From Levilactobacillus lanxiensis (GTDB lineage Bacteria > Bacillota > Bacilli > Lactobacillales > Lactobacillaceae): 64,000 nt of DNA. This document shows positions 1 to 9,281 of this stretch, one piece after another. Under the pieces are notes generated by a model. That model ran no database searches. It had not been told where the DNA came from and saw only the letters and a program-made list of their open reading frames with translations. The first letter of the stretch is position 1; every line of letters starts with the position of its first letter. The stretch covers positions 1 to 64,000 of the forward strand of contig NZ_BOLN01000010.1 in assembly GCF_016861655.1 (NCBI RefSeq), given 5' to 3'. A program made the translations under genes and the position numbers.

Positions 1-36
1 TACCGGGAAAGGCGGTTCATTTCACCATATGGTTAC

Positions 37-73
37 GAGGGTAGAGCGAAGCGACACCCTCAGAGAGTTTTTT
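37..73 (+). terminator. possible Rho-independent terminator
   Basis: Stem GAGGGT/ACCCTC encloses a short loop; six T follow after a short AGAGAG spacer. It probably ends a gene lying left of the window. Positions 74-648 hold no open frame I can support. Confidence 0.4.
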
Positions 74-648
74 GTGCGACAAATTATTCAGAGATTGCTA
101 ACCGTAAATTGGTTGATTTTGCAACTAATCCACCCATTTTATTGTCATTCAGTCAACAAAACTAGTTTCGCCGGTATTATTCATACGTAACAGCTTAGGT
201 ATTGGATGTTTCTTGAGCTACTGACAATCCCGTGTTTAATAACCAATGAGACAATTTAATTGTGCTGTACGATCAGGCGGTCACCTTGTGGATATTGAAT
301 TTTCAACAAAATTCCATGTTCGCCTTTGTGAATGCAAAGGCACTGACCAATGACAACAGCAGACCTGCGTCAACAGTCTCGAATAGTCTGGGGACGGCTT
401 GGAATAAGCAGTAACGTAACAATCTTCAAACGTTTTTAATGAACTAATCATAGTCAATTTTAATTAAAACAAAATCAAGCTGAGCAAGTCAGCTAGTGCA
501 AATATATCATGGCCAATTGACAACACAGTAAACTTGAATGTCGATACCTAAGCTTTTCCCGTTCGATTAATATCAATGTTGGTGACGAAAATAAAATCGT
601 TAAGAAAAATGATTATGTGCATAGAAAGTTAACCTTGGGTGTGTATTT

Positions 649-843
649 CTATGCACTTTTTGGGGGGAATTTTGCTAAACTGCATAATGTTCCCAAAATT
701 CCAATTCCTAAGATTAACCAATTTGAAATAGTTGATTGTATGGCTTCACCTTTAAATACAGGCCAAATTATTAATATAATAAGTCCAAGATTTAGCCAAA
801 ACGCCCACGTTTTATAAAAAAATTTATTAAAAGTCAATTTCAT
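649..843 (-). CDS. small two-TM membrane protein
   Basis: A 64-residue protein starting MKLTFNKFFYKTWAFW. The start at 843 has a good ribosome site (AAGGAG eight bases upstream); an upstream in-frame ATG at 882 does not. Two hydrophobic stretches (about residues 12-27 and 38-54) separated by a short polar loop suggest two membrane helices, and the tail is KFPPKSA. I do not recognise the family. It stands alone, beside a TnpB element. The long non-coding flanks make an old or decaying region plausible. Confidence 0.5.
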   Translation of the reverse strand: MKLTFNKFFYKTWAFWLNLGLIILIIWPVFKGEAIQSTISNWLILGIGILGTLCSLAKFPPKSA

Positions 844-1114
844 TTTTTCATCTCCTTCAAGTGTTAAATCTGTAATCTGCAATTTGATTATAATGTTATT
901 TGTAATTGCGTATGTTCAATTGGCAACTCAAAAGTTAAGTCAACATGAAATCTGAAAACATTTAACTCAATTAGCGCTAACGAAAAGTGAGCAAATGTGG
1001 ACTGCTTTTTTGAAATTAAATCTAAAATCAAGGCGCAAGCGCCTAGAGTCAGACATGCTCCATGAAAAGATAATGTTTGCACTTACTAAGACAACACTTC
1101 CCAATCAACGGGCT

Positions 1115-1251
1115 GTCAATTGCCCCTGAATGAATTCAGAGGCTTGTCGCTCACGTGTCTGACGACACAGTAGTCCAACATGCCTAAGCACTCCTACTCG
1201 TAGTGGCAACATCATCGGGTAATTGACGGCTACCCGTTTAACTATCAGGAT
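1115..1251 (-). ncRNA. candidate omega (reRNA) scaffold of TnpB copy 1
   Basis: The roughly 137 bases between the tnpB stop and the right end are nearly identical to those of copy 2, although nothing there codes for protein. In TnpB systems the guide RNA comes from this right-end region and runs into the flank, so the guide here would begin AGCCCGTTGATTGGG (minus strand, from 1114 down). Hairpins such as ACGGGTAGCCGTCAATTACCCG are visible. Function is inferred from family knowledge. Confidence 0.6.
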
Positions 1252-2472
1252 CTACCCAATAGTCGTTAATTTCTTAATCTTTGGCCGTTTAACACCATTC
1301 AACCAGTCTTGCCCAAGCATCGCAATATTCATGGCTCCTAATCGGTCATCGTTACAACGATATTGGCATTGGGCACACCAATACTCGTGAGTATCGTGAT
1401 GCCGGTTGTTTTTCTCAACTAGCCCGCACTTGGGGCATCTCTGTGAGGTGAATGCTGGACTCACTTTCAAAACAGTACTTTGAATAGCCTGAGCCTTATA
1501 CGTTAAGAAAGATTCTAGCTGAAAAAATGCCCACGAACGATGACTATTGCGTAGAGATTTAGGCAGGTCATCGGTGTTAAACGTCACATTGGTTAAGTCT
1601 TCCAAAACAAAAAGTGTATGCGACCCATATGCCGCAACGAGTGTCTTAGCTAGCCAATGATTCACATCGGTCATCCAGCGGTTCTCTCGTTGAGCCAGTT
1701 GCTTCAGCTTTTTCTTGGTAGACTTGGTACCTTTGCTTTGTAATTGCCGACGGATCTCTAAGAACTTCTTCCGCTTAAGTAAGATTTTTTGGCCATCAAA
1801 GAATAGTGTTTTTCCTTCACTATCAAAAGCGGTTGCAAGAAAGCGCAGACCACGGTCAACACCTACAATTTGCGGGTTATCCTTGGGATTGAAATCACTA
1901 GTTTCCTTTGTGATGCCAATATGTAAAAACCACTTACCCCGATTGTGGACCAACTTAGCGGTACCTAGTTTCCAATCCTCGGTAAAATATTTTTCAAATC
2001 CTTTGCTGGTAAATCCCAACTTAGTCCGTTTACCTAGAGTGGTTATCGAGATCTGTTGCATGCTATTTACGAAAGAATAGTTACTCTGACGTACCAAGTC
2101 TGCTTGTGGTCGTCGAAATTGGATGGGGGTCACCAACCAGTTCAGGTCTCTAGGAACTTGAACCCATTTATCTTCTTCGTTCTTGTAACAGTAAGGATGC
2201 TGTTTCATCTGTTCTTGAACTGTCTTGTAGCGAGCCACCACTGTCCGAAAGACAGATTGGACCATCTGACTGTTGAGCGGTGATTCTTGTCTAAATATTT
2301 TGTACAGATGGTGATTGATTTTTAACCAACTTAGCTGAAACTCGTGGTCAAAAATCCATTGACTAACAATATTAGCTACACGTTGATATTCCTGGCTCAT
2401 TGCCAAAAATTGTTCTGCTTGATTCGTGTCTAGATAGAGTCTCAGCTTAATTGTCCGCCCTAATTTAACCAA
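1252..2472 (-). CDS. tnpB: TnpB RNA-guided nuclease
   Basis: A 406-residue protein of the usual TnpB length, intact. The RuvC-like residues are visible: D in GVDRGLRFLATAF (about residue 206), E in LFVLEDLTNVTF (about 293), and the last D in CNDDRLGAMNIA (about 380). A zinc finger CPKCG...CAQC lies between the last two. The start is TTG (VKLGRTIKLRLY), preceded by GGGGAGG. TnpB is known to cut DNA next to the element's TAM with its right-end RNA, favouring element retention. It may also serve the dead copy at 11959. Confidence 0.93.
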   Translation of the reverse strand: MVKLGRTIKLRLYLDTNQAEQFLAMSQEYQRVANIVSQWIFDHEFQLSWLKINHHLYKIFRQESPLNSQMVQSVFRTVVARYKTVQEQMKQHPYCYKNEEDKWVQVPRDLNWLVTPIQFRRPQADLVRQSNYSFVNSMQQISITTLGKRTKLGFTSKGFEKYFTEDWKLGTAKLVHNRGKWFLHIGITKETSDFNPKDNPQIVGVDRGLRFLATAFDSEGKTLFFDGQKILLKRKKFLEIRRQLQSKGTKSTKKKLKQLAQRENRWMTDVNHWLAKTLVAAYGSHTLFVLEDLTNVTFNTDDLPKSLRNSHRSWAFFQLESFLTYKAQAIQSTVLKVSPAFTSQRCPKCGLVEKNNRHHDTHEYWCAQCQYRCNDDRLGAMNIAMLGQDWLNGVKRPKIKKLTTIG

Positions 2473-2621
2473 TGGATACCTCCCCTGTAGATTGGATTTA
2501 GTATACCATATTCGGCTTTCTAGGGGAACGTATGTTTCAAGAAAAATTATTAAGTTCTGGCATTCATCCCGCGATTAAAATCGCAGGTTTTCTGCTTAGT
2601 TTTTAATAAAACAGTTAAATT

Positions 2622-2864
2622 CATGACTCAAATTGACCGACAACGCGGCAATCAAGACCACGTGTGATAACCAAAATAACGACAACATCGCCCTATTTTC
2701 AGCGATTTTTCTAAGCTATTACAAACACGGATGCCGATACCCTACTCGCCCGTTACAACGAACAGGATGAACGCTTCTACACCGACCACTTCACCAGCAA
2801 TGAAAAATTAGTCCAAGACTTTATCGCTCACGCAAAGCGTAATGCTGAATATGACGTCAGATAG
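2622..2864 (+). pseudogene. degraded gene fragment of unknown family
   Basis: Protein-like stretches appear in different frames: MTQIDRQRGNQDHV then stop, NNDNIALFSAIFLSYYKHG, and finally a frame containing NEQDERFYTDHF and KLVQDFIAHAKRNAEYDVR ending at TAG 2864. The pieces read as one protein broken by a stop and a frameshift. It lies directly outside the left end of TnpB copy 1. I do not recognise the family. The call rests only on residue composition. Confidence 0.3.
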
Positions 2865-2935
2865 GTGATTCACTGCGGTATACTTACTATCAGTAATCAA
2901 TCACTGGCTAATCCCGTTTTGAAAGAAGGTTCCCC

Positions 2936-3682
2936 ATGAAAATCATCATCGCTCCCGCCAAGAAGATGGTCGTCGACCCCGATACCTTTGGGATTGACGC
3001 ACTCCCCCAGTACTTGGCGCAAACCCAAGAGATTTTGGACCAGCTCCGGCAACTCGACTACCCCACGGCCAAGGCCCTGTGGCACTGTAGCGACAAGCTG
3101 GCGCGTCCCAACTATCAGTGGCTCCAGGAGCTCGACCTAAACCGCCAGTTGACGCCCGCTCTCTTGGCTTTCTCGGGAATTCAATACCAATACATGGCCC
3201 CCGACCTCTTCACCGCACCGGCACTGGCCTACGTCCGCGACAATCTGCGCATCCTCTCTGGATTTTACGGCATTCTGCGTCCATTTGATGGCGTCGTGCC
3301 CTACCGTTTGGAAATGCAATCGAAGCTCCAGGTTGCGGGCGCCCACAACCTGTACGATTTCTGGGGCGACCGCCTGTATCACGCGCTGGTTACTGACTCG
3401 GAGCCTATCATCAATCTGGCCTCGCAGGAATACGCCAAGACCATCACGCCCTACCTCCAACACCCCGAGCAGCTAATCACCGTGGTCTTTGGCAGCTTGG
3501 TCAATGGCAAACTGGTGACCAAGGCGACCCTCGCCAAGATGGCCCGCGGCGAAATGGTCCGGTACCTGGCGGAACACAATGCCCAGACCGCGGCCGACGT
3601 CACCGCCTTTGACCATCCCGACTGGGCCTTTGCGCCAGACCGGTCGACCGCAACGTCCTTAGTTTTCATCTATCAAAAATAA
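2936..3682 (+). CDS. yaaA: YaaA/DUF328 peroxide-stress protein
   Basis: 248 residues, the normal family length. It begins MKIIIAPAKKM and contains the family block around YRLEMQSKL and LYDFWGDR, plus INLASQEYAK and the late VFGSLVNGKLVTKAT. YaaA proteins are known from Escherichia coli to limit intracellular iron and DNA damage during peroxide stress and bind DNA. The start has AGAAGG upstream. It is monocistronic; a weak hairpin (GAGGTC...GGCCTC, 3691-3720) followed by T-rich sequence lies after the stop. Confidence 0.93.
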   Translation: MKIIIAPAKKMVVDPDTFGIDALPQYLAQTQEILDQLRQLDYPTAKALWHCSDKLARPNYQWLQELDLNRQLTPALLAFSGIQYQYMAPDLFTAPALAYVRDNLRILSGFYGILRPFDGVVPYRLEMQSKLQVAGAHNLYDFWGDRLYHALVTDSEPIINLASQEYAKTITPYLQHPEQLITVVFGSLVNGKLVTKATLAKMARGEMVRYLAEHNAQTAADVTAFDHPDWAFAPDRSTATSLVFIYQK

Positions 3683-3751
3683 AAAAAATTGAGGTCATGG
3701 ACAACTTGCCCACGGCCTCTTTCGTTTGCCAAATGATTGGTTAAAAAAATT

Positions 3752-3910
3752 TCAACGACTACCTACTAAGTACCCCTTAACGCTTTCGCCGATGATCTGA
3801 GCCACCTGTTCCCGCGCTAAATAAATCCCCACGATACCCAAGATGACAATGCCAACAGCTAACCCGAAGTGCCAAGCCCTTGCGTGGGCTGTCATAAACT
3901 TGGAAGTCAT
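3752..3910 (-). CDS. small single-TM protein (52 aa)
   Basis: An open frame of 52 codons reading MTSKFMTAHARAWHFGLAVG and onward, with a hydrophobic helix at about residues 15-31 (VGIVILGIVGIYLA) and a C-terminal amphipathic stretch (REQVAQIIGESVKGYLV). A GGGGG ribosome site lies 7-11 bases before the ATG. Topology is one membrane anchor with the C-terminal half on one side. It follows the TetR gene region in the same direction, without an obvious functional link. I do not recognise the family. Confidence 0.5.
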   Translation of the reverse strand: MTSKFMTAHARAWHFGLAVGIVILGIVGIYLAREQVAQIIGESVKGYLVGSR

Positions 3911-4013
3911 ACGCTCATCCCCCTTGATTGCTGCCAGTATACTGCGGCAATCGCCGACTAGCTGTCAACAGACCTGCGATAGTAAAGTGGTTTCCCCAAG
4001 CTTGACCATCCGT

Positions 4014-4595
4014 CTACTTGCCCCCGGTCAACGCCAAGAACCCCTGCATCCCCTTTAGGTTCAGCGTCACCATTCGCTGGCGGAATTCCGCCTTCGAGAT
4101 GCCTAATTGCTTGGTGATGTACAGCCGAAAGAGGGTCAGCGTGCTATCAATCAAGAAATTCACGCCTAATTTGGCATCGGTCGCGCTCAGCTGATAATCC
4201 TGTTGAAAATCGGCCGCCAACCCCGCCGCTACCCGGTGCTTGACCCGCCGTGACAGAAAACTGTAGTCGTCCGACGTCAAAATAAACGTATAAAATGTCG
4301 GTGCCTCATCAAAGTACGCACTCAGCCGATCGAACCAAACGCCCGGGTGTTGGAAGGGATCATGGTTGGCGGGCTCCCGCAAGAGCAGTCCCAACAATTG
4401 ATCAGCAATTTCCGCGGTAAAGCTATCCGCTAAATCATCAATCGAGTCAAAATGTAGGTAAAAAGTTTTGCGGTTAATATTGGCCTCCGCCGTCAGCTGT
4501 TGGACCGTAATTTCACGAAACCGATACTGCTGCGCCAGCTTTCTGAAGGCCGCCCGCAGCGCCTGGTTAGTTCTCACAACTCGCCTATCCGTCAT
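4014..4595 (-). CDS. TetR-family regulator of the adjacent YhgE-like gene
   Basis: 193 residues. The N-terminal helix-turn-helix (about residues 12-56) shows the TetR signature, including FREITVQQLTAEANINRKTF and YLHFDSIDDLAD. The C-terminal ligand domain is unlike any I can name. GGGAGG lies six bases before the ATG. It is divergent from the large YhgE/Pip-like membrane protein at 4754, a common arrangement in lactobacilli, so it probably controls that gene. The 158-bp intergenic region carries GGTATCC (about 4687) and GGATACC (about 4727), a possible but unproven operator. Confidence 0.88.
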   Translation of the reverse strand: MTDRRVVRTNQALRAAFRKLAQQYRFREITVQQLTAEANINRKTFYLHFDSIDDLADSFTAEIADQLLGLLLREPANHDPFQHPGVWFDRLSAYFDEAPTFYTFILTSDDYSFLSRRVKHRVAAGLAADFQQDYQLSATDAKLGVNFLIDSTLTLFRLYITKQLGISKAEFRQRMVTLNLKGMQGFLALTGGK

Positions 4596-4753
4596 CGAAT
4601 CCCTCCCGTTAGACCCCAGTTGTGGCGAAAGTGCGGCTTAATCCACAGAGTGGTCCCATCTGTTGTGGACGACTCCCGGCCGACTCGGTATCCTTTAGCC
4701 ACATGTGAGGCATATCCTTGCCCACAGGATACCACAGATTGGGGGCGTCGCCG

Positions 4754-7519
4754 ATGATTCACGCAGAATGGCGATATTTATTTAAGCACAAATTACTATT
4801 GGTGGTGTTGGTGGTCATCATGTTGATTCCGTCCATCTACGCCGTAACTTTTTTGAAATCGATGTGGGACCCGTACGGCAAGCTTGCCGACCTCCCCGTG
4901 GCCGTGGTCAATCAGGACCAGCCCGTCAGCTATCAGGGGAAACGTTTGACGACGGGGCACGACCTGACTCAGAATCTCAAGACATCCGATGCCATGAAAT
5001 TCACGCCCGTCACCAGTGAGGCCACCGCGCAACATGGCCTGACCACCGGAAAGTACTACATGATTGTGACGATTCCTCACAATTTTTCCCACAACGCGAC
5101 CACGTTAATGGCTAAGACGCCCCGCCAGATGGTGCTCCACTACCAAACCAGTGCCGGCCACAATTTTACGGCTGCTAAAATGACGGCCTCAGCTGCCCAG
5201 TCCGCCGCACAGGCCGTGGGCGCTCAAGTGACGCGGACCTACGCTCGAACGCTATTTACCAATATTCAACGTCTGGGCCACGGCCTGACCACCGCGGGCA
5301 CGGGAAGCCACAAGCTCGCGACGGGTAGTCAAAAATTGACCGCCGCCGACCACCAGATTGCCCAGGGACTTAACACCCTCGCCGCCAGTTCCGTCAAACT
5401 AACGAACGGCGAGCACACCCTAACCAGCAAGCTTAGTCAGTACGTCACGGGCGTCAAGCAGGCTCAAGCTGGCAGCCAACAGCTGACGACTGGCCTTGAC
5501 CAGCTGTTAAGCCAATCCCATCGCCTGATTACCGCCAGTCAGCAACTTGCCAGTGGTGGTCAGCAACTCCGTAGCGGCGTAACTGCCTACACCGCAGGCG
5601 CTAACCACATTAACGCTGCGGCAGAACAGCTGGCCAGCGGCAGTCACAGCGTTCAGACTGGCACCAGCCGATACGTGAACGGCGTCACAACCGTTAATAC
5701 CGGCGCCCAAAACCTCAGCCGTCACCTAACCACGTTGAACGGTAGTGCCCAACAACTCAGCAACAGCGTCGACCAACTGGCGACTGGTAGCCAGACCCTC
5801 GGCACGAATTTTGCCAAACTGACTACTGGGAGTACCGCCCTGGCTGATGGACTCAAACAGGTCCAAACTGGCCTCAGCAGTTCGCAAAGCCAGCAGGCCG
5901 CGTTAAAAAACGCCGTTAGCAAATTAACCAGCAGTTCTCAGAGCACTACCGCCGTTAAAGCCGATGCAACCGCCCTCCAGACGGCGCTCACGACCCTTGC
6001 CAGCGCCGATGATAACACGGCACTGCAACACAAGGTGGCCGCAGCGGCCGATGCGCAAAACTTGACCGCCACCCAGAAGGCTGCCATGGTCAAGGCCGTC
6101 AGCGACACCAATAACAACACCGCTCTCACCGCCGTTCAGACCGCCGCCAAACAACTCGGTAACGACCTCGACAGCCTCGGGTCCCAAGCCAGCACCCTCG
6201 ATGACCTACAAGCCAGTCTGACTGCGGCCGCCAGCGCACAATCTAAGCTCAGCAGTGGCCTCACCGCCCTGACGACCAACGCGCATACGCTGACTAGCGG
6301 TCTGCAACAAGCAAATCAGGCGCTAACAACGCTCACCACGGGTCTACAAACGCTACATGCCAGCACACCATCCCTGACCGGTGGCGTTACAAAACTCACC
6401 AATGGTGCCACACAACTCGCCAGTGGGACGGCGCAACTCACAACTCAGGGTAGCCAACTGACCAGCGGCACCCACCAGCTTGCCACCGGGAGCACCCAAC
6501 TAGCGACCGGAACTCATCAGTTAACCGCCAAGAACGCTAGCCTGACCACGGGCGCCACAACACTCGCCAATGGTCTCGCCAGTCTGAACGGGCAGACGCC
6601 ACAACTCACTCAGGGCGTCACCCAACTTGCCGACGGGGCCACGAACCTGACGACCGGGCTCACCACCCTGGCAACCAGTGGTCCGCAACTGACTACCGGC
6701 CTGCAGACCGCCACCACGGGCACGGACCAGGTCACGACCGGTGCTGACAAATTGGTCACGGGAGCCACTCGGGCGGCCAGCGGTGCAGCGACAGTTCGGG
6801 CCGGCACCACCAAGCTAGCCACCTCGCTGAATCAGGCGGGGCAGCGGGCTACGGTGCACCCGTCTCAGTTGACCTACCGCCAATTTGCCCAGCCGACCAC
6901 GACCACGCACACCGATCACGACGATGCGCCAGACAACGGCACGGGCATGGCCCCCTACATGATGTCCGTTTCCCTCTTCGTGGGTGCGCTGGCATTTAAT
7001 CTGATGTTTGATATGTACACGCCCCGGAAATATCCGCGGAGTGGCTGGCGTTGGTGGCTGGGTAAGGCCTCTATCATGAGTGCCTTCGTGCTCGGTGAAG
7101 CGCTCTTCATGACCGGCCTACTTGCGGTCATCGACGGCCTGAATCCGATTCATCCGTGGGCAACCCTGCTGATGCTCCTGGTCACCGGGGCGGCCTTCAT
7201 GAGCATCGTCTACTGGCTAAATCTGACCCTCGGCAAGCCTGGCGCCTTCTTCAGCATGGTGCTCCTGGTGCTCCAGCTCGGCGGCTCGGCCGGCACCTAC
7301 CCGCTACAGATGACCAACGGCTTCTTCCAGGCCATCCACCCGTACCTGCCGATGAGCTACTCGGTCGCGGGACTGCGAGAAACGCTGATGATTGGCAACT
7401 CAGCGATTCCCGACATGTTGGTCTTGCTCGTCATTGCCTTAGCCTTTTCGGCGATGGGCATTCTGTTCTACGCACGGCGACACGGAAGAATTAATGAGAT
7501 GGATATTTCAGAAATTTAG
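4754..7519 (+). CDS. YhgE/Pip (phage infection protein) family membrane protein
   Basis: 921 residues from the ATG at 4754 (GGGGG upstream; an ATG at 4718 gives 12 unlikely residues). One N-terminal helix (LLLVVLVVIMLIPSIYAV) is followed by about 650 exterior residues rich in repeated 'L-x-x-G-x-x-x-L' units (TTGLQ, ATGSTQLATGTHQL and so on), then five C-terminal helices of ABC-2 type ending ARRHGRINEM. Relatives include lactococcal Pip, a phage c2 receptor, and EsaA-like accessory proteins of type VII secretion. The repeat region is long and Thr/Ala-rich. It is probably controlled by the divergent TetR. Confidence 0.88.
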   Translation: MIHAEWRYLFKHKLLLVVLVVIMLIPSIYAVTFLKSMWDPYGKLADLPVAVVNQDQPVSYQGKRLTTGHDLTQNLKTSDAMKFTPVTSEATAQHGLTTGKYYMIVTIPHNFSHNATTLMAKTPRQMVLHYQTSAGHNFTAAKMTASAAQSAAQAVGAQVTRTYARTLFTNIQRLGHGLTTAGTGSHKLATGSQKLTAADHQIAQGLNTLAASSVKLTNGEHTLTSKLSQYVTGVKQAQAGSQQLTTGLDQLLSQSHRLITASQQLASGGQQLRSGVTAYTAGANHINAAAEQLASGSHSVQTGTSRYVNGVTTVNTGAQNLSRHLTTLNGSAQQLSNSVDQLATGSQTLGTNFAKLTTGSTALADGLKQVQTGLSSSQSQQAALKNAVSKLTSSSQSTTAVKADATALQTALTTLASADDNTALQHKVAAAADAQNLTATQKAAMVKAVSDTNNNTALTAVQTAAKQLGNDLDSLGSQASTLDDLQASLTAAASAQSKLSSGLTALTTNAHTLTSGLQQANQALTTLTTGLQTLHASTPSLTGGVTKLTNGATQLASGTAQLTTQGSQLTSGTHQLATGSTQLATGTHQLTAKNASLTTGATTLANGLASLNGQTPQLTQGVTQLADGATNLTTGLTTLATSGPQLTTGLQTATTGTDQVTTGADKLVTGATRAASGAATVRAGTTKLATSLNQAGQRATVHPSQLTYRQFAQPTTTTHTDHDDAPDNGTGMAPYMMSVSLFVGALAFNLMFDMYTPRKYPRSGWRWWLGKASIMSAFVLGEALFMTGLLAVIDGLNPIHPWATLLMLLVTGAAFMSIVYWLNLTLGKPGAFFSMVLLVLQLGGSAGTYPLQMTNGFFQAIHPYLPMSYSVAGLRETLMIGNSAIPDMLVLLVIALAFSAMGILFYARRHGRINEMDISEI

Positions 7520-7757
7520 GCAAAAAACGGATCAATCGGGGTAAAATCACACCGGTTGGTCCGTTTATTTTGACTATTTTTACCTTCAAGACAACTATTC
7601 ACACGTCCTAAAGAATCCCCAATTAACCAGTCTTTAACCGTCTAATTCTAAGCTTGGTGTCCCCGTGCCAATCAAAATCTTCACAATTTCTTAATGCATA
7701 AACCGCAAAACACTGGTACAATCTTTCTATTACGGAAAAAAGGTGGTCCCCAAAACA

Positions 7758-8558
7758 ATGTCGTCTCTGAATCAAAAATATAATCATTTACGTTCATTAA
7801 AAAATCGCTATCAACGTCAATTACTCGTGGGGGCCATTCCGCTCCTTCTATTGTTAGGCGTCCTCTTGACCCTGCCCCTCTTCGCTGACCGCACGGCGGA
7901 AGCGGAAACCCTAACGATTGCCAATACGCCAACCGAGCTGGCAACCAGTCAACCGAAGCGGGTCGCTTATTTCCCAGCAAAGGCGACTGCGGCTAGTGAA
8001 AAGCCAACCCATAAGTTAGCCCTCACCACCGCAACCACGGCGGCAGCCAGCACAACGCCTAAGGCAGCGGAAACCACCCAACCAGCCAAGCAAACGGCTG
8101 AGTGGGGCTGGCCCTACACGGGTGGTCAACACGTCACCTCAACCTTCGGCGACCGCGACCTAGCGGACTCCCCGTGGCATGACGGCGTGGACTTCAACGC
8201 GGGGGTTGGCAGTAAAATTCGCGCCGTCCACGCTGGTGAAGTTATCTTCGTGGGTAACCCCACCAAGCGCGGCGTGACCGACGCTTATCCTTTAGGACTG
8301 GGCAAGGACGTCGTGGTCACCGAGACGTCAAACGGGGACCAGGTGATCTACCAAGAATTTGCGATGGATCACCCGACCCACACCGTGCACGTCGGCGATA
8401 CGGTCAAGGTCGGTCAGGTCATTGCGACCCAAGCGACCGGCCATCTGCACCTGGGCGTCACCAACCACAAGAGTTGGGTCAGTGCCCAAAATGACTGGCA
8501 GAATCCCCACGCGCATTCGTGGAAAGACCCTTTAAAACTGATTAAAGCAGCGGCCTAA
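7758..8558 (+). CDS. M23 (LytM-like) peptidase, membrane-anchored
   Basis: 266 residues from the ATG at 7758 (AAGGTGG 11 bases upstream; a GTG at 7743 overlaps that site). A TM or signal anchor lies at about residues 23-45 (LLVGAIPLLLLLGVLLTLPL), then a Thr/Ala-rich linker, then the M23 domain from about 120. Zinc ligands are visible as HDGVDFN and HLHLGV. Such enzymes cleave peptidoglycan cross-bridges or act as inactive activators; here the H-x-x-x-D and H-x-H ligands look intact. It ends at a strong terminator shared with pyrE. Confidence 0.87.
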   Translation: MSSLNQKYNHLRSLKNRYQRQLLVGAIPLLLLLGVLLTLPLFADRTAEAETLTIANTPTELATSQPKRVAYFPAKATAASEKPTHKLALTTATTAAASTTPKAAETTQPAKQTAEWGWPYTGGQHVTSTFGDRDLADSPWHDGVDFNAGVGSKIRAVHAGEVIFVGNPTKRGVTDAYPLGLGKDVVVTETSNGDQVIYQEFAMDHPTHTVHVGDTVKVGQVIATQATGHLHLGVTNHKSWVSAQNDWQNPHAHSWKDPLKLIKAAA

Positions 8559-8567
8559 TTGGCCTAA

Positions 8568-8614
8568 AAAAGCAGTGATTTACCCGCTAGTTAGGGCAAA
8601 TCACTGCTTTTCGT
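8568..8614. terminator. bidirectional terminator
   Basis: Perfect stem AAAAGCAGTGATTT.../...AAATCACTGCTTTT, with A-runs on the left and T-runs on the right. It serves the M23 gene and possibly pyrE from the other side. Confidence 0.85.
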
Positions 8615-8629
8615 TTAGACTTTTTTAGC

Positions 8630-8645
8630 TGTTTCATGTGAAACA
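8630..8645. other. parS: parS-like site 1
   Basis: TGTTTCATGTGAAACA differs from the parS consensus TGTTTCACGTGAAACA at one position. It abuts the TAA stop of pyrE with no gap. Chromosomal parS sites cluster around the origin, and the window is origin-proximal. Confidence 0.7.
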
Positions 8646-9281
8646 TTAGTTGCCGGGCCAGCCCCACGGGTCCTCGCGCCACTGTTGAAGCGAGGCAAAC
8701 TCGGCCGGGGTCATATCACCCTCGGACCGGGCCTCGTCGATCAACGCGCTGTACGTGGTCAGGGGCGTCAGGGTCAAGCCGGCCGCTTGAAAGTTCACGA
8801 CACTGTCGGGCAACTCGTAGGAGAAGATTGCCACAACGCCCAGAACCGTGGCGCCGGTGGCTTGAACCGCCTTGGCTGCGGCCAACACGCTACCCCCGGT
8901 CGAGATTAAGTCATCGATTAAGACGACTTGGTCTGTCGGTGTTAGCTGGCCTTCGATTTGTTTGCCCCGTCCATGGTCCTTGGGTTTTGACCGCACATAA
9001 TTCATCGGTAAGTCCAACCGGTCGGCAACCAGAGCTGCATGCGGAATCCCTGCCGTTGCCACACCACCAATGACGGTCGCCGCCGGGTATTTTTCCTGAA
9101 TCAGCGCCGCTAGGCCATCCGCAATCGCCGCGCGAACTTCCGGGTAGGCAATCGTCTGCCGGTTATCCGTGTAAATGGGCGCCTGCATGCCACTCGCCCA
9201 CAGGAATGGGTCGTTGGGCGCCAGGGTCACCGCACCGATATGTAAGAGGTCCGCTGCAATTTTATCTGTTAAAGTCATCAT
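8646..9281 (-). CDS. pyrE: orotate phosphoribosyltransferase
   Basis: About 211 residues, start ATG at 9281 or the adjacent ATG at 9278; an ATG at 9296 lies inside pyrF. The PRPP-binding loop is VVLIDDLISTGGSVL (about residue 120) and the family N-terminus WASGMQAPIYTDNRQ is clear. It makes orotidine 5'-phosphate from orotate and PRPP. Its start overlaps the pyrF stop (ATGATGA), so the two are translationally coupled and share the upstream attenuator. The other pyrimidine genes are not in the window. Confidence 0.95.
   Translation of the reverse strand: MMTLTDKIAADLLHIGAVTLAPNDPFLWASGMQAPIYTDNRQTIAYPEVRAAIADGLAALIQEKYPAATVIGGVATAGIPHAALVADRLDLPMNYVRSKPKDHGRGKQIEGQLTPTDQVVLIDDLISTGGSVLAAAKAVQATGATVLGVVAIFSYELPDSVVNFQAAGLTLTPLTTYSALIDEARSEGDMTPAEFASLQQWREDPWGWPGN

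Larger units (their letters stand above)
1115..2605 (-). mobile_element. solo tnpB element (IS200/IS605 group, IS1341-like), copy 1
   Basis: The ends were set by aligning this copy with the second one at 11829-13318. The left end (minus strand) begins TAAAAAC and carries an imperfect hairpin around CCTGCGATTTTAATCGCGGG; the right end finishes CATTCAGGGGCAATTGAC. The five bases just outside the left end are TTTAT in both copies, the expected position of a transposon-adjacent motif. Only tnpB is present and no tnpA lies in the window, so movement would need a transposase in trans. No target duplication is seen, as expected for this group. Confidence 0.85.

Noticed and set aside
617..817. 66-codon frame on the plus strand
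   Set aside because: Lies over the better supported small membrane protein on the minus strand.
888..1082. 64-codon frame on the minus strand
   Set aside because: No ribosome site, mixed composition and no recognisable features.
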